Source: Zygnema cylindricum
Lineage: Eukaryota; Streptophyta; Zygnematophyceae; Zygnematales; Zygnemataceae
Assembly: GCA_037447655.1 (NCBI GenBank)
Contig: JBBHKE010000020.1
Span: forward strand, 1 to 60,000
Length of the DNA: 60,000 nucleotides
Reading direction: 5' to 3'
The position numbers and the translations under genes were made by a program. The notes under the pieces are model-generated. The model worked only from the letters and a program-made list of their open reading frames with translations. It did no database searches and was not told the DNA's origin. This document shows positions 10,347 through 20,947 of this stretch, one piece after another (position 1 is the stretch's first letter; the number at the start of each line of letters is the position of its first letter).

Positions 10347-12512
10347 TCAAGACGGGACCTCTATATTATTGTCTCTCCAATACCTCTGTAAAAATTCAGA
10401 ATTTTTATCCTCTAGAGTCAACTCATCCTCAGGCCTCCCTAGATAATGCACTTGCCAGAATATAGTATCTCCGACCTTGAACCGTTGACCAACCCAATCT
10501 ATTACCCATCTGTGTACTTCAGGTTCTATAATTACTGAGGGATCCAATTCCAATTCTCCTTCGGTTGGTCGAAGATTCGCTGGTTTCAATTGGCTAATGT
10601 GTATCACTGGATGAATTTTTGTTGACGCCGGAAAGTGCAATTTGGCAGCAACTGACGATATCATCTCGATTACAGTAAATGGTCCAATGAACTTAGGAGC
10701 AAATTTCCCCGTAGGATCCGATTGTCCGTCGATCTTGCACCTGTAATGAGTTGTAGAAAGCCAAACCTTGTCACCTGTGCGTAACACCCAATCACCCCGT
10801 TTGCGGTTAGCATTTAATTCTTGCCTCCTTTGTGCCTCTACTAATGCATCACGGACAGTTCTCCAAACTGTTTGAATATATTCCCAAAATTCCGTTCCTG
10901 AACCCCTATTCTCTTGTGTGATCCCTGTTATTAAGTCTAATGCTTCTCTCGGTTGGTATCCGTATGCAACTTCAAATGGTGAGAATCCTGTACTAGCATG
11001 TTTACATGAATTGTATGCAAATTCCATTAATGGCAGTTTGGATTCCCATGTGTTTTGAACTCCACTGCAAATAGTCCTAAGCATTTCTTCCAGTGTACGA
11101 TTCATCCTTTCTGTTTGTCCATCTGTCTGAGGATGGTAAGAGGTACTCATTTTTAATTCAGTACCTAAATTTTGCTGCAATTCTTTCCAAAATGCAGATG
11201 TAAATTTAGAATCCCTATCACTGACTATAGACAGGGGAACTCCATGATGTCTGACCACATTGTCAAAATATAACTTTGAAATATCTACAACTGAATGAGT
11301 AGTTTTGCAAGGGATAAATATTGCCATTTTACTGAACCTATCGACTACGACCATGATACTGTCATTCCTTTTAGATGTAGCAGGCAACCTAACAATAAAA
11401 TCCATACTGACAGATTCCCACGGTCTTTCGGGAATATCCAAAGGTTTTAAGAGACCTTTAGGTTTTTGGGTACTAGGTTTACTCTGTTGGCAAGGGACAC
11501 AACTTTCTACGTGTTTTGACACCTCTTTTGCCATCCCAGGCCAAAACAATCTACTTTGCAACCGACTAAGGGTTTTATCTCGACCTAGATGTCCTAAATG
11601 CTCATGAGCTTCCCGTAAAATTTGTTTTCTTAAGTCTCCGACTTCAGGAATGCATAATCTATCCCCAATTTGCAAATACAGTAAACCAGCCTCTAGTCTA
11701 AAGTTTTTGACATGCCTCTCATTCAATGGGTCAGAATTTCCTCCCGAAATATTTTTGCAAATCACAGCAAAATAAGGATCTTTATCATAACCATTTCTAA
11801 CAGTATCTAAAAACAATTCATCCTGAACCATAACACTTATTTCAAAACATCTACTTAAAGGATCTGCAACTACATTTGTCTTCCCAGGAATATGTTTGAC
11901 ATTAAATTTGAAATATGCTAATTTTTGCATCCACCTAACCTGTCTGCCAGTCATAATCTGTGCATCACTTAATCTCTGCAAATAAGAAAGGGCTTTATTA
12001 TCACAGTGAACTGTAAATTCTTTATTATGCAAATAACATCGCCATTTCACCAATGCATGTACAATTGCAAGTAATTCTTTTTCTTGTGCTGTATAGTTCT
12101 TTTCAGCATCATTGAATTTTCTGGACTCAAAAGCAATAGGATGAAAGTGTTTGCCGACTTTTTGACTTATGACTGCACCTAGACCTTTGTCAGATGCATC
12201 TGTAGTAATCAGAACTTCAAATTCCCCAGCAGGGTCAGGATACACCAGTGTAGGAGCAGAGGTCAACTTCCCTTTTAGTTCCTCGAATGCTCTCTCTTGA
12301 TCAGCTCCCCACGCAAACGTCTCCTTTTCCCGAAGCAAATCCGTCAAAGGTGCAGCGATCATACTGAAGTTCTTTATAAATTTCCTGTAGTAAGTGGCCA
12401 ATCCCAAAAATGATCTAACTTCCGTGACATTAGTAGGTTGCTTCCAACTTTGGATTGCAGTGATTTTGGATGGATCTGTTTTAACACCTTCCCCACTAAC
12501 TATATGTCCCAA
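10347..12512 (-). CDS. Gypsy pol, 3' part: RNase H, integrase, chromodomain-like tail
   Basis: An uninterrupted 721-codon frame beginning at the GHIVSGEGV box that ends the RT domain. RNase H has the [13 protein letters not shown] and CDNKAL blocks. Integrase has the HHCC finger (HEHLGHLG...CVPCQQ) and the DDE triad ([19 protein letters not shown]). The last 60 residues ([13 protein letters not shown], then EFLQRYW) resemble a chromodomain, as in chromoviruses that target heterochromatin. It is one frame off the upstream RT part because of a one-base deletion in a short homopolymer at 12511-12514, so the natural product would be one polyprotein with the upstream ORF. The first codon listed is only the first Met after the break. 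Confidence 0.88.
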   Translation of the reverse strand: MGHIVSGEGVKTDPSKITAIQSWKQPTNVTEVRSFLGLATYYRKFIKNFSMIAAPLTDLLREKETFAWGADQERAFEELKGKLTSAPTLVYPDPAGEFEVLITTDASDKGLGAVISQKVGKHFHPIAFESRKFNDAEKNYTAQEKELLAIVHALVKWRCYLHNKEFTVHCDNKALSYLQRLSDAQIMTGRQVRWMQKLAYFKFNVKHIPGKTNVVADPLSRCFEISVMVQDELFLDTVRNGYDKDPYFAVICKNISGGNSDPLNERHVKNFRLEAGLLYLQIGDRLCIPEVGDLRKQILREAHEHLGHLGRDKTLSRLQSRLFWPGMAKEVSKHVESCVPCQQSKPSTQKPKGLLKPLDIPERPWESVSMDFIVRLPATSKRNDSIMVVVDRFSKMAIFIPCKTTHSVVDISKLYFDNVVRHHGVPLSIVSDRDSKFTSAFWKELQQNLGTELKMSTSYHPQTDGQTERMNRTLEEMLRTICSGVQNTWESKLPLMEFAYNSCKHASTGFSPFEVAYGYQPREALDLITGITQENRGSGTEFWEYIQTVWRTVRDALVEAQRRQELNANRKRGDWVLRTGDKVWLSTTHYRCKIDGQSDPTGKFAPKFIGPFTVIEMISSVAAKLHFPASTKIHPVIHISQLKPANLRPTEGELELDPSVIIEPEVHRWVIDWVGQRFKVGDTIFWQVHYLGRPEDELTLEDKNSEFLQRYWRDNNIEVPS

Positions 12513-12573
12513 AATAATTGTTCACTTTTAAGAAAACTAGATTTTGACAATTTTCCATATAATTTTCTTTCTC

Positions 12574-14061
12574 TTAACCTTTCCAAAACTTTTTTAAATG
12601 AATTATATGTTGTTCTTTAGATTCACTGTAAACTAAAATATCATCTATAAACACTTGGACAAACTCATCTATGTAATCTGAAAAGGTTTGGTTCATTAAT
12701 CTTTGGTAAGTAGGCGGTGCATTCGTTAAGCCGAATGGCATCACTATCCATTCGAAATGACCCACCCTAGTCCTGAAAGCAGTTTTATCAACATCTTCAA
12801 TTCTAATCGGCACCTGATTAAAGCCACTACGCAGGTCAATCAACGAAAATACTTTAGCACCTTTTAAACGATCTATCAAATCAGAAATTAAAGGTAACGG
12901 ATACTTATCCTTCACCGTAATCTTATTCAGACTACGATAATCGACACACATTCTCAACGTTCCGTCTTTCTTTTTGACGAAGAGAACGGGTGCTCCGTAC
13001 GGTGATTTGCTGGGCTGAATATGTCTTTTCTCTAAGAGTTCTTTGATCTGTTTCTTTAACTCCTCCTGCTCAAAGAAACTGTGTTTATAAATTCCTGTGA
13101 CAGGAGGATTACATCCAAGTTCAAGGTTAATAACATGTTCTACATCTCGGGAAGGTGGCCTTCCCGAGGGTAAATCACTTGGGAAAACATCTTGAAATTC
13201 AAAAATCAAATCCTTAACAGCAACATCAGATGTATTAATGTCAGTTACAAAATCAGATTTTAGTTTTTCGAAAGTTTTAGTGGTGTCTGATTTAGTGATG
13301 ACATCAATGTTAGTGTTTTCTCCCCCTCTTTCATCAGTAACTGCCTCAGTTACTAATAACAAGAAAGGATGATTTGTTTTATCTTTTAAGTGTTTTTTAA
13401 ATTGTTTAGCAGATATCAAACCTTCCACTCCCAATCTGGTTATGTTATTTATATGATTCCTATGCAATTTCTTAGGAGATAATGCTTGCAAAACCTTCTA
13501 ACTGTTTTCAGACCTCACTTTCAAGGTGTTAATTTCCCCATTAATTTGAGAATTTTGTTCAGTTAACCAAGGCTTTCCCAAAATTAGTTGTTCACTTCCC
13601 AAACTCATTATTTCACACACAACTATCATTTTATGACCTTGGATATCAACTTCTATCGTGTTAGTTTGTAAGTCTAATGTGGACTTATTACCATTTGCCA
13701 CTTGAACATGTAAAGGCTTTTCCCTTATGACAGTAGGAATTTTATTTTCCTCTACAAACCTATGTGAAATAAAATTATGTGTGGCACATGAATCAACCAT
13801 TACTTTCAACGGTTTTCCTTCCACTAATGACTCGAATCTAATCAACCTGTGTCTGGTGTCATTATTAGTTAACTGTCCTAACATAGGTATGTTGTTGAGA
13901 ATTTCATCAGAAGGATTCTTTAAACTATGCAGTGTAGTGAGAATCATAATAAATTTAGCTATCCTAACTTTTCCATTCATTAATTTGCCCTCCAAAGTTA
14001 ACTCTTTAACTTCTGGATCCGGTTGACTCAACTGAGGACTTTCAGTTAGTCCTTTCCGTTT
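12574..14061 (-). pseudogene. Gypsy pol, 5' part: protease and reverse transcriptase
   Basis: Pol is in the -1 frame relative to gag and starts by frameshift near 14058-14064. The aspartic protease core reads VDSCATHNF where the family has DSG: Gly to Cys next to the catalytic Asp, probably inactivating. An in-frame TAG (13498-13500) then separates protease from RT, with homology continuing across it. RT has the usual blocks ([29 protein letters not shown]). The frame is lost at 12590-12595, where a run of Ts on the plus strand appears one base short; 77 bp later a second one-base loss leads into the 3' part. Confidence 0.85.
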
Positions 14062-15368
14062 CCCACCTCCTGAGCTTCCTGCTCAGCTAGATATAATGCA
14101 ATATCCTCTTGGAGACCTTCATTTACATCGACTGTTTTTAGAGAACCTTTATCTGTACAGTCTTTAGCGTAATGATCTGGACCTCCACATTTGAAACAAG
14201 TGACTTTCTTTTTGGGTTTTATGCACTCTCTACTAAAATGTCCCTCCTCTCCACAGTTATAACAGTTAATCTTTTTCAGTTGTGCACACTCAAATGCCCT
14301 ATGACCCTTTTTCTGACAAATAGTGCATGTGGGGATGGTAAGGTTAGACTTCTGGGCATTAATGTTTGGTTTAGGACTTTTAATGTACCCCCCTCTATTG
14401 TTAAATTTATTTCCTGCATTAACACTATGTCCACCCCTTTGATTTCCCCTGAAGATATTTTGCCTATTCACCAGACCAGCATTCAGACCCTCTTCAACAA
14501 ATTCCTCATCATCCCACTGTGATACTTCATTTAAATTACCCCTTACTGATCGTGTTTCCCGATTATACCCCAACTGATCCTCTAATTCCAATGACTTATC
14601 TTGTAATTCTTTCAAATTATTAAAATTTTGATGTTTTAGCTCTGATTTCAGTACAGGATTCAAATAGTTCAAGAAATGCAATTTAGCCATTTCATCAGTC
14701 AAACCTATGACATGAATACTAGATGAGTCAAATTCTACAATATAATCCTTCACAGATCCAGTCTGCTTACAATTCAACCACTTTTCTTCCATTCTGGATT
14801 TAAAAGTGACAGACAAGAAACGCGATTTGATCGCGGTTTTAAAAGTTTCCCAATCAGCATTATCAGGAATCAATTTAGACCTTCTCTGAGTATAATACCA
14901 AATTTGAGCATCGCCTTTCAGACAGCTAACTGCAAAAGAAGTATAATCATCGCGATCACAATTCCTAGATTCCAAATAATACTCCATATGAAAAATCCAA
15001 GCATCCAACTCATCAATCTTCTTACCATCAAACGATGGTGCCTCACTAATAGACAATTTCAGATCCCTTATCTTCTTAGGTCTATCATGATCATCCTCCC
15101 TAAAATTGGCATTTCTTTTACTACTTTCACCCTTTTGGTCATTAACATCATTCTTTGCCTGAATTAAATTAATGAGCTCATCCAATTTCTCATTTGAAAC
15201 ATTCCCATTTTCTTTAACAACTTTCAATTCACTTTTCAATTCGCAAATTTGTTCATCCACAGCAGCAGAATGATTATTAAATTTTTTTACCAATTTTACA
15301 GTTCGTTTCTTCAACACATTCAAAGCATTCTCCATTTCACGTTTCCATGCAGAATTTGCCATTATCAC
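14046..15368 (-). CDS. Gypsy Gag, 440 aa, with three CCHC zinc knuckles
   Basis: Structural capsid/nucleocapsid protein of the retroelement. The N-terminal third is coiled-coil-like and charged. Residues about 110-260 match the Retrotrans_gag capsid fold (DAQIWYYTQRR, WETFKTAI, RMEEKWLNCKQ). The C-terminal part has three zinc knuckles: CTICQKKGHRAFEC, CYNCGEEGHFSREC and CFKCGGPDHYAKDC. It starts at an ATG following a 0.77-kb leader and is intact. It ends at TAA 14046-14048, just past a -1 frameshift heptamer. Intact gag next to damaged pol suggests a fairly recent insertion. Confidence 0.92.
   Translation of the reverse strand: MIMANSAWKREMENALNVLKKRTVKLVKKFNNHSAAVDEQICELKSELKVVKENGNVSNEKLDELINLIQAKNDVNDQKGESSKRNANFREDDHDRPKKIRDLKLSISEAPSFDGKKIDELDAWIFHMEYYLESRNCDRDDYTSFAVSCLKGDAQIWYYTQRRSKLIPDNADWETFKTAIKSRFLSVTFKSRMEEKWLNCKQTGSVKDYIVEFDSSSIHVIGLTDEMAKLHFLNYLNPVLKSELKHQNFNNLKELQDKSLELEDQLGYNRETRSVRGNLNEVSQWDDEEFVEEGLNAGLVNRQNIFRGNQRGGHSVNAGNKFNNRGGYIKSPKPNINAQKSNLTIPTCTICQKKGHRAFECAQLKKINCYNCGEEGHFSRECIKPKKKVTCFKCGGPDHYAKDCTDKGSLKTVDVNEGLQEDIALYLAEQEAQEVGNGKD
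14058..14064 (-). promoter_or_regulatory. -1 ribosomal frameshift heptamer G_GGA_AAC
   Basis: On the minus strand the Gag codons read GTG GGA AAC, giving the canonical slippery heptamer X_XXY_YYZ in the correct phase, three codons before the Gag stop. Slipping by -1 enters the frame that runs into the protease. Any downstream pseudoknot was not determined. Confidence 0.75.
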
Positions 15369-16140
15369 ACAATTAAATCAAGCAAAAGGAAAGATAGAGT
15401 ATAATTTCCCAAAGAAATTTGCTGCAGAATTGAAGTCCTTAGATTGCTCCAATCCAAAACTTCTTCTCCTTAACAAATCCTTTGAAAAGATCAAGATCTG
15501 AGAAATTAAAAAGACATTGACAATAAGTTAGTACAAATTCAAATTTTCAATTTCCCAACATTGAAACATAAATGTAAGAATTTCCCCACCAATTTTGCAA
15601 TAGCAAAAATTGAAAGCTCTCAAAAGTAAGATTTAACCATAAATTTTGCAACAGCAAAACTGAAATCAATCAAGGTAACAATTTAGGGTTTGAAAAGTTT
15701 TGAGTCATTTCTGGACTCCTTTGCTCTTGAAGAAGTAAAGTACTCCACTTTCCTTCTCCTCCATTAGCAAATTCCCATTTCCCACTACATCAGGATCTTT
15801 TGTTCTATAATCCTCACATCCTCACCCTTCATGGCTTCAAGCCCTCCCTCTACACATGAATCATTGCTAGGAGAAGGCAAGTTTGTTTGGCCTCTAGGTA
15901 ATTGGAGTGAGCTTCGGCGGTGGCTACACTGCCCACCCCGCCTTAGTCCTTAGGACCTGAGCACGCCCCACATCTAACCAGCGGCCGCTGGCTGTGTGAT
16001 CACTCAGTTTCCCTCCAATCCCCTACCACTTCACATTGTGGTTCTACCGACACAGGTTAGAGCACCCTCACCGGTCACGGCAATCGATATTCGAGTGAGC
16101 AAACTTCTCCCTGGTTTCTAACCAAAGCTTTGATACCATA
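15369..16140 (-). other. Gypsy 5' leader, with primer-binding site at 16127-16138
   Basis: Non-coding leader between the 5' LTR and gag. Two bases from the LTR the minus strand reads TGGTATCAAAGC, one mismatch from the standard initiator tRNA-Met site. I see no conserved ORF in the remaining 0.75 kb. Confidence 0.8.
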
Positions 16141-17107
16141 TGTAACAGGATCTCCTACCTCTCAGAAAATCCCATTACTACAAACAATTCCAACCACACA
16201 TTCCACACATTGGAAAACACACATCCACATTTGACAACACTACATAAAGATAAACTTTAAATTAGAAGAAGCTTTTGTCCACATAACATTAGCTTGGTCT
16301 CTTGCCCTCGTGGCTCAACCCTTCAAATTAAAGTGTTTCCTCTACTCTTCACTGTTAATAATTCTATCTCTTAACTACTAAAACACTATTTAGTTAGTAA
16401 GAGATTTCAATGCAAAAATGCCTTTTCTCCAATTTGGTATTAATCGCTCAGGACCAAGATCAGCTGAAATTTCCACAAACTTTTCCAAAGGAAAAGATGT
16501 CTACTCTCCTTTTACACTTCACTATTTATCCATCATCGCCCTAGACTCCCCAGGCCAGAGTCAACGCTCCGTTTTAGCAGGCTTTTACCTGGGCAAATCA
16601 TTGATCAGCAAAGACTCAGACTGACCAATACAAAAACGTGCGAAATCTCTTACTAACTACTTAGCACTTTACTAACCAATCAAACGTTACGTTTCACTAC
16701 GTAACATTTACTAGCAAAAGTGCGCGCCAAACGAAACGCAACTTCCAAGATCGTGCGTAACAAATTTCGCACGCGAAACTTCCAACGAAATTCCCTTAAG
16801 TAAAAGTGACGTTTCGTACTAAAATTTGTACGAAACGAACCACCGTGCATACTAAACGTTTCATTAGAACTTTATGAAACGTACGCGCGTAATTTCGGTA
16901 CTAATTTGACCCTTAACCCGTTTCAATGATACCCCACTTGTTATTTAGACCCCACGCTGTCACCTAAATACACCCATCGCTATAACTTTTAAAATATAAC
17001 TCCAAATAGCGTGATTCTTTCGCGGACGTCTACCAATTTTAGTACTCTATAATTATAACACCTAAATACCCATTTATAAACAAGTTCGATCCGCTATTAC
17101 TGTTACA
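16141..17107 (-). repeat. 5' LTR of the gypsy element
   Basis: 967 bp, ends TGTAACAG/CTGTTACA, close copy of 9329-10297. It carries the promoter for the element on the minus strand by position; no TATA box was assigned. Confidence 0.92.
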
Positions 17108-17616
17108 TCCGTACATGTAAGACTAATTTATGTGTCAAAACAATCTCGTTTTTTTAGCGCACGATCTCATGCGTGCGCGTCTGATTTAACTCATTTTTTG
17201 TAAAATTTTCACTTGAAAAGGTACATTTGTGTACGGTCTGACATCGACCGTACACCACATTATTTAGATATTATTGTAATTCGTCCTTTACGCTATTTTG
17301 TACGGTACCTTAATTAACGTCAAGGAAAAATTAAAATCATGTATCCTATTTGAGGAAAAAAATCAAAATTTTAAGAACCCAAATTAGTGTCGTTGACACT
17401 AATAACGATGCGCGGTGTAACGATTGACATAGGCACACTTCGAAAAGTACACCGTAAAATTAGCGCTAAATTTCAAAGTTACGTTTCAAAATATCGGTTA
17501 CATGGGGACACGCCCTAACTCACATCGACGACATTCTGGTACCTGTTGTGGCCCCCTTGACGTCGTCGGCTACGGGTCAACTGCCGCGATCACTTTGTCG
17601 TCGTCGCTGTACTGTA

Positions 17617-18870
17617 CACCGCCAATCGTAATTAGCGTTGTGTACGCTAAGCTCGTCCCGCTTTTTTTTTTTTATTCTCCATTAGTGTTGTTCATTCTAT
17701 TTTTTTCTTTATTCTATTTAGGGTAATTTTCAGTACGTTGTCTCTTAAATAGAGTGGTGTACGGTCTGTGTCAGACCTTACATAAATGTACATTTTTAAG
17801 TTAAAAATTACAATAAATTAGTTTTAGTAACCGCAGACGCATGAGAATGTGCATTCTAAAAAGGAAAAAAAAACCAGGTCGTAAAAAATCCCGCTCGCAC
17901 ATATTCGTCCGACAGCCGCGTTTCGACCGTGTGAATGTACGATTTGTGTACAATTTGTCAGATTTTGTACGGAGACCTATATTAGTGTAAGCATGTTTGC
18001 GACCGACATTTTTTTTTTCAAAGATCCAAATTACAATAACCAAACAATTAGGATAAGTTCCATCAAGCGAAAAGTGGCGTTTCTAACAGAAATCCGCGAC
18101 TCTCCATACCAGATCGTACCGCCTATTTTGTTTTTATACGAAAACCAACATTACAGAGAATCTTGCCAATACTCTCCGGAGGTCTTGGAGGTAATACTGG
18201 CCGTCAAATGTTCATCTGCGATGAGTTCGCTTCAATTTTCTCTGTTAGACTCAACCCACCTCGACGAGGTGGGTTGGCATACACAGAAAAAAAAAATTTG
18301 TGACACGGTGGACAATTAATCTACATGTCATGATGGAAAACCAACGAAAAATCTTAAGATTTCCACATGACACGCGATTTCCAAAATATAAACGAAACTA
18401 AAAACGAAATTTTGTAACATTCCCTCGTCACGCTATTTCGATAACTTTTGTTCGTCACACTATTTCTGTCAAAGGACTTTCGTTATGTTCGAAAACCGAA
18501 ACCCTAAAAAATGAGCTGGCGTCGTCTGCAAAATGTATACAAGTTTTGTCGTATGCTCACGTCGTACGCAAGTCAAGATTTGAAGTTAAGTTTGTCGGTG
18601 CTAAAAATCTGAAAGATATTCAATATCGGATCGTAGCTTGCGTGGCGCCAGTCAATTTAGAACACGTGGTTTACAGACTCTACGTGATGGAACTTCGACT
18701 CAATCGACCCGGTATGTAGTGTTGGCCGTACAATTACAGAAACGTATGATGGAACTTCACCCTTAGAATGTATGATATTTTCCAAAATTTTCAAATTCTT
18801 AAATAGCGTACGCCACGGTAATTATTCTTATACGCTAAAAAAACTTACACGCTAATAACGATTGGCGGTG
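17617..18870. mobile_element. TA-target MITE V1, carrying a Harbinger-type insertion
   Basis: Termini CACCGCCAATCG...CGATTGGCGGTG, TA at 17615-17616 and 18871-18872. The sister V2 (30670-31205) is 536 bp; the extra length here is the element at 18051-18762. Confidence 0.88.
18051..18762. mobile_element. Harbinger-type MITE, 712 bp, TTA target duplication
   Basis: The left end GGATAAGTTCCATCA pairs with the right end TGATGGAACTTCACCC. TTA is present at both flanks (18048-18050 and 18763-18765), and the empty site with one TTA is at 31098-31100 in V2. A 3-bp TTA duplication fits PIF/Harbinger. A nearly perfect palindrome lies inside at 18252-18276. No transposase. Confidence 0.85.
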
Positions 18871-20040
18871 TAGTGTAGCAGTTTCGACCCGTTTTGGCAA
18901 GCGGGCAAAGAATCTAAGTGTAGCAGTTTCGAATCGTTCTGTCAAGCCGACAAAGAGTCTAGGTCCAATATTTTTGTATAGAGATTGACACGTAATGGAG
19001 GTCTCCCTCTCGCTCTCTTCCAATTTAACGATGTCCATTTGGGTGTATGGCCACCGTACGATGTGAGGACCTTGTGCCAAAAAAATAGAGGAATCTTTTC
19101 AGTCTGAGATAAGGTCTATGCTCCTTGTACCCTCTCCGGGAAATGTTTGTATTGCCACTTTGAGCTCATAATGTCTTTTTCCATGTTTTTTTCAGTTTGA
19201 CAAATAGTGGATAGTTGCAGCAGGAAATCTCATCGAATTTGTGTTTTTTTTTCCCACAAGTTTTTTTGGAATGTAGCACCTTGACTTGCAATTAATGCAT
19301 GGATTTATCGGTGACACTTTGTCACTGAGGCTAGTTTTATGCTTTAGTACCCTGCTTGTTGCTTTTAGAATTAGTGAGTTATTGGTGTTAACACTCGATC
19401 ATAATCATGTATATTTTTTTATTTTTTTATCGCGACGCAGTTTATTGTGGGTGATTGACTAAAGAGTGCTACTAACACTAATTTGTGGTTGTGAGACGGA
19501 AAATAAACGCACTCAAATTGTAGTGGATTAACTATCATAACAATGAGCATTGTATTCTCTAGCTTATTGACTGATACTTTGATTTTATGGGATGATGGTT
19601 CCTAGAGAAACTAAAAAGAGGCAATGATTCTCACATCCGATAATAAAAGCCGAGAAACTAAAATTGTGATGAGAGATGTAGACGTGCGTTTACCACCTCT
19701 TGGAAATTAGGGAAGACATATTGTTAATATTTGGTGGTTTCCTGATTTTTTTTGGGTGGTGAGTTTGACTTTCATGGTTTTGTTGAAATGTCTCCAGTGG
19801 TTTGGAATCAAATGATGACGAGATCAGAATGACCAAAGCAAGGTAGGTTTGCAAACATGAATAAAGTACATTATTATTATTTTTGTTGTTATTGTAATTG
19901 TCATTGTCATGTCACGTCACGTTAAGTTACGTTGCGTCACATCATGTGTATGTTTGAAGTTGTTGTGAGGGTGCAGTGGATAGTTAAGACTCAAATAGTG
20001 TAAGCCATAGTCCCCCACAAATAGCAAATTATATATATTT
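18871..20040. other. Single-copy-like part of UA, no gene recognised
   Basis: Aligns with 31206-32377 in UB. It begins with two tandem copies (47-bp spacing) of a GTAGCAGTTTCGA...CAAAGARTCTA motif that also occurs at 8434 and 29790. The minus strand has an open stretch (18835-19080) conserved in UB, but it overlaps a MITE end and has no recognisable domain. Possibly promoter or UTR sequence of a former gene. Confidence 0.5.
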
Positions 20041-20947
20041 CTAATCTCTGATGTTAAATTCCAGATTTCTGATTTCTAATCTCTGATGTTAAATTTCGGA
20101 TTTCTGATTTCTAATCTCCGATGCTAAATTACAAATTTCAGTTTCTAATCTATCGATGCTAAATTCCGGATTTCTGATTTCCAGTCTCCGATGCTAAATT
20201 CAAGATTTCGGATATCAAATCTTTGATGCTAAATTACAAATTTCAGTTTCTAATCTTCGATGCTAAATTCCGGATTTATAATTTCTAATCTCCGATGCTA
20301 AATTCCGGATTTTTGATTTCTTAACTCCGATGCTAAATTCTGGATTTCTGATTTCTGATCTCCGATGCTAAATTCCGGATTTCTGATTTCTAGTTTTCGA
20401 TGCTGCATTACGGATTTCTGATTTCTAATCTCCGATCTAAATTCCGTATTTCTGATTTGTAATCTCCGGTGCTAAACTCCGGTGCTAAATTCATGAGTTC
20501 TGAAATCTAATCTCCAATGTTGGATTCCAGATTTCTGATTTCTAATCTCCGATGCTAAATTATGGTTTTCTGATTTCTAATTTTCGATGCTAAACTCCGG
20601 ATTTCTGATTTCTAATCTCCGGTGCTAAATTTCGGATTTCTGATTTATAATCTCGGATGATTTCGGATTTCTGATTTCTAATCTCCGGTGCTGGATTCTG
20701 GATTTTTGATTTCCAATCCTCGATGCTAAATCCCAGATTTCTGATTTCTAATCTGCGATGCTATATTCCGGATTTTTGATTTCTAATCTCCGATGCCAAA
20801 TTCCGGATTTCTGATTTCTTATCTCCGATTCTAAATTCCGTATTTCTGATTTTTAATGTCTTATGCTAAATTCTGGATTTCTGATTTCTAATCTCCGATG
20901 CTAAATTACGGATTTCTGTTTCTAATCTCCGATGCCAAAGTCCGGAT
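20041..20947 (+). repeat. 35-bp minisatellite, about 26 degenerate copies
   Basis: The unit reads roughly GATTTCTAATCTCCGATGCT then AAATTCCGGATTTCT. Copies vary by substitutions and small indels (some lack part of the unit). The array is cut at its right end by the UA deletion junction. Confidence 0.93.

Larger units (their letters stand above)
9329..17107 (-). mobile_element. Complete Ty3/gypsy chromovirus, 7.8 kb
   Basis: Two LTRs of 969 and 967 bp, both TGTAACAG...CTGTTACA, flank gag and pol on the minus strand. The flanking 5 bp (TCGGT left, TCCGT right) are a target duplication with one mismatch. A tRNA-Met type primer-binding site and a polypurine tract are in the right places. The integrase C-terminus carries a chromodomain-like tail. 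Coding is broken by one TAG and two one-base indels, so it is probably not autonomous now, although all domains are present. Confidence 0.93.
9093..17417. mobile_element. TA-target MITE W, split by the gypsy element
   Basis: Left part 9093-9328 starts CACCGCGCATCG; right part 17108-17417 ends CGATGCGCGGTG. TA is duplicated at 9091-9092 and 17418-17419. The uninterrupted site exists at 30471-30472 with one TA, so this is an exact insertion with a known empty site. The net element is about 546 bp, cut by the LTR retrotransposon 9329-17107. Confidence 0.88.
8519..17515. mobile_element. Harbinger-type MITE, interrupted by MITE W and a gypsy
   Basis: The left end GGGCGTGTCCCCATGT is preceded by TAA (8516-8518); the right end ACATGGGGACACGCCC is followed by TAA (17516-17518). 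A 3-bp TAA duplication and GGGC-type termini fit PIF/Harbinger MITEs. The uninterrupted sister copy is at 29873-30568 (696 bp). Here it is split by MITE W (9093-17417), which itself carries the gypsy. The interior has several GGCGTC(A/T)ACAAATG-type motifs. Confidence 0.8.
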
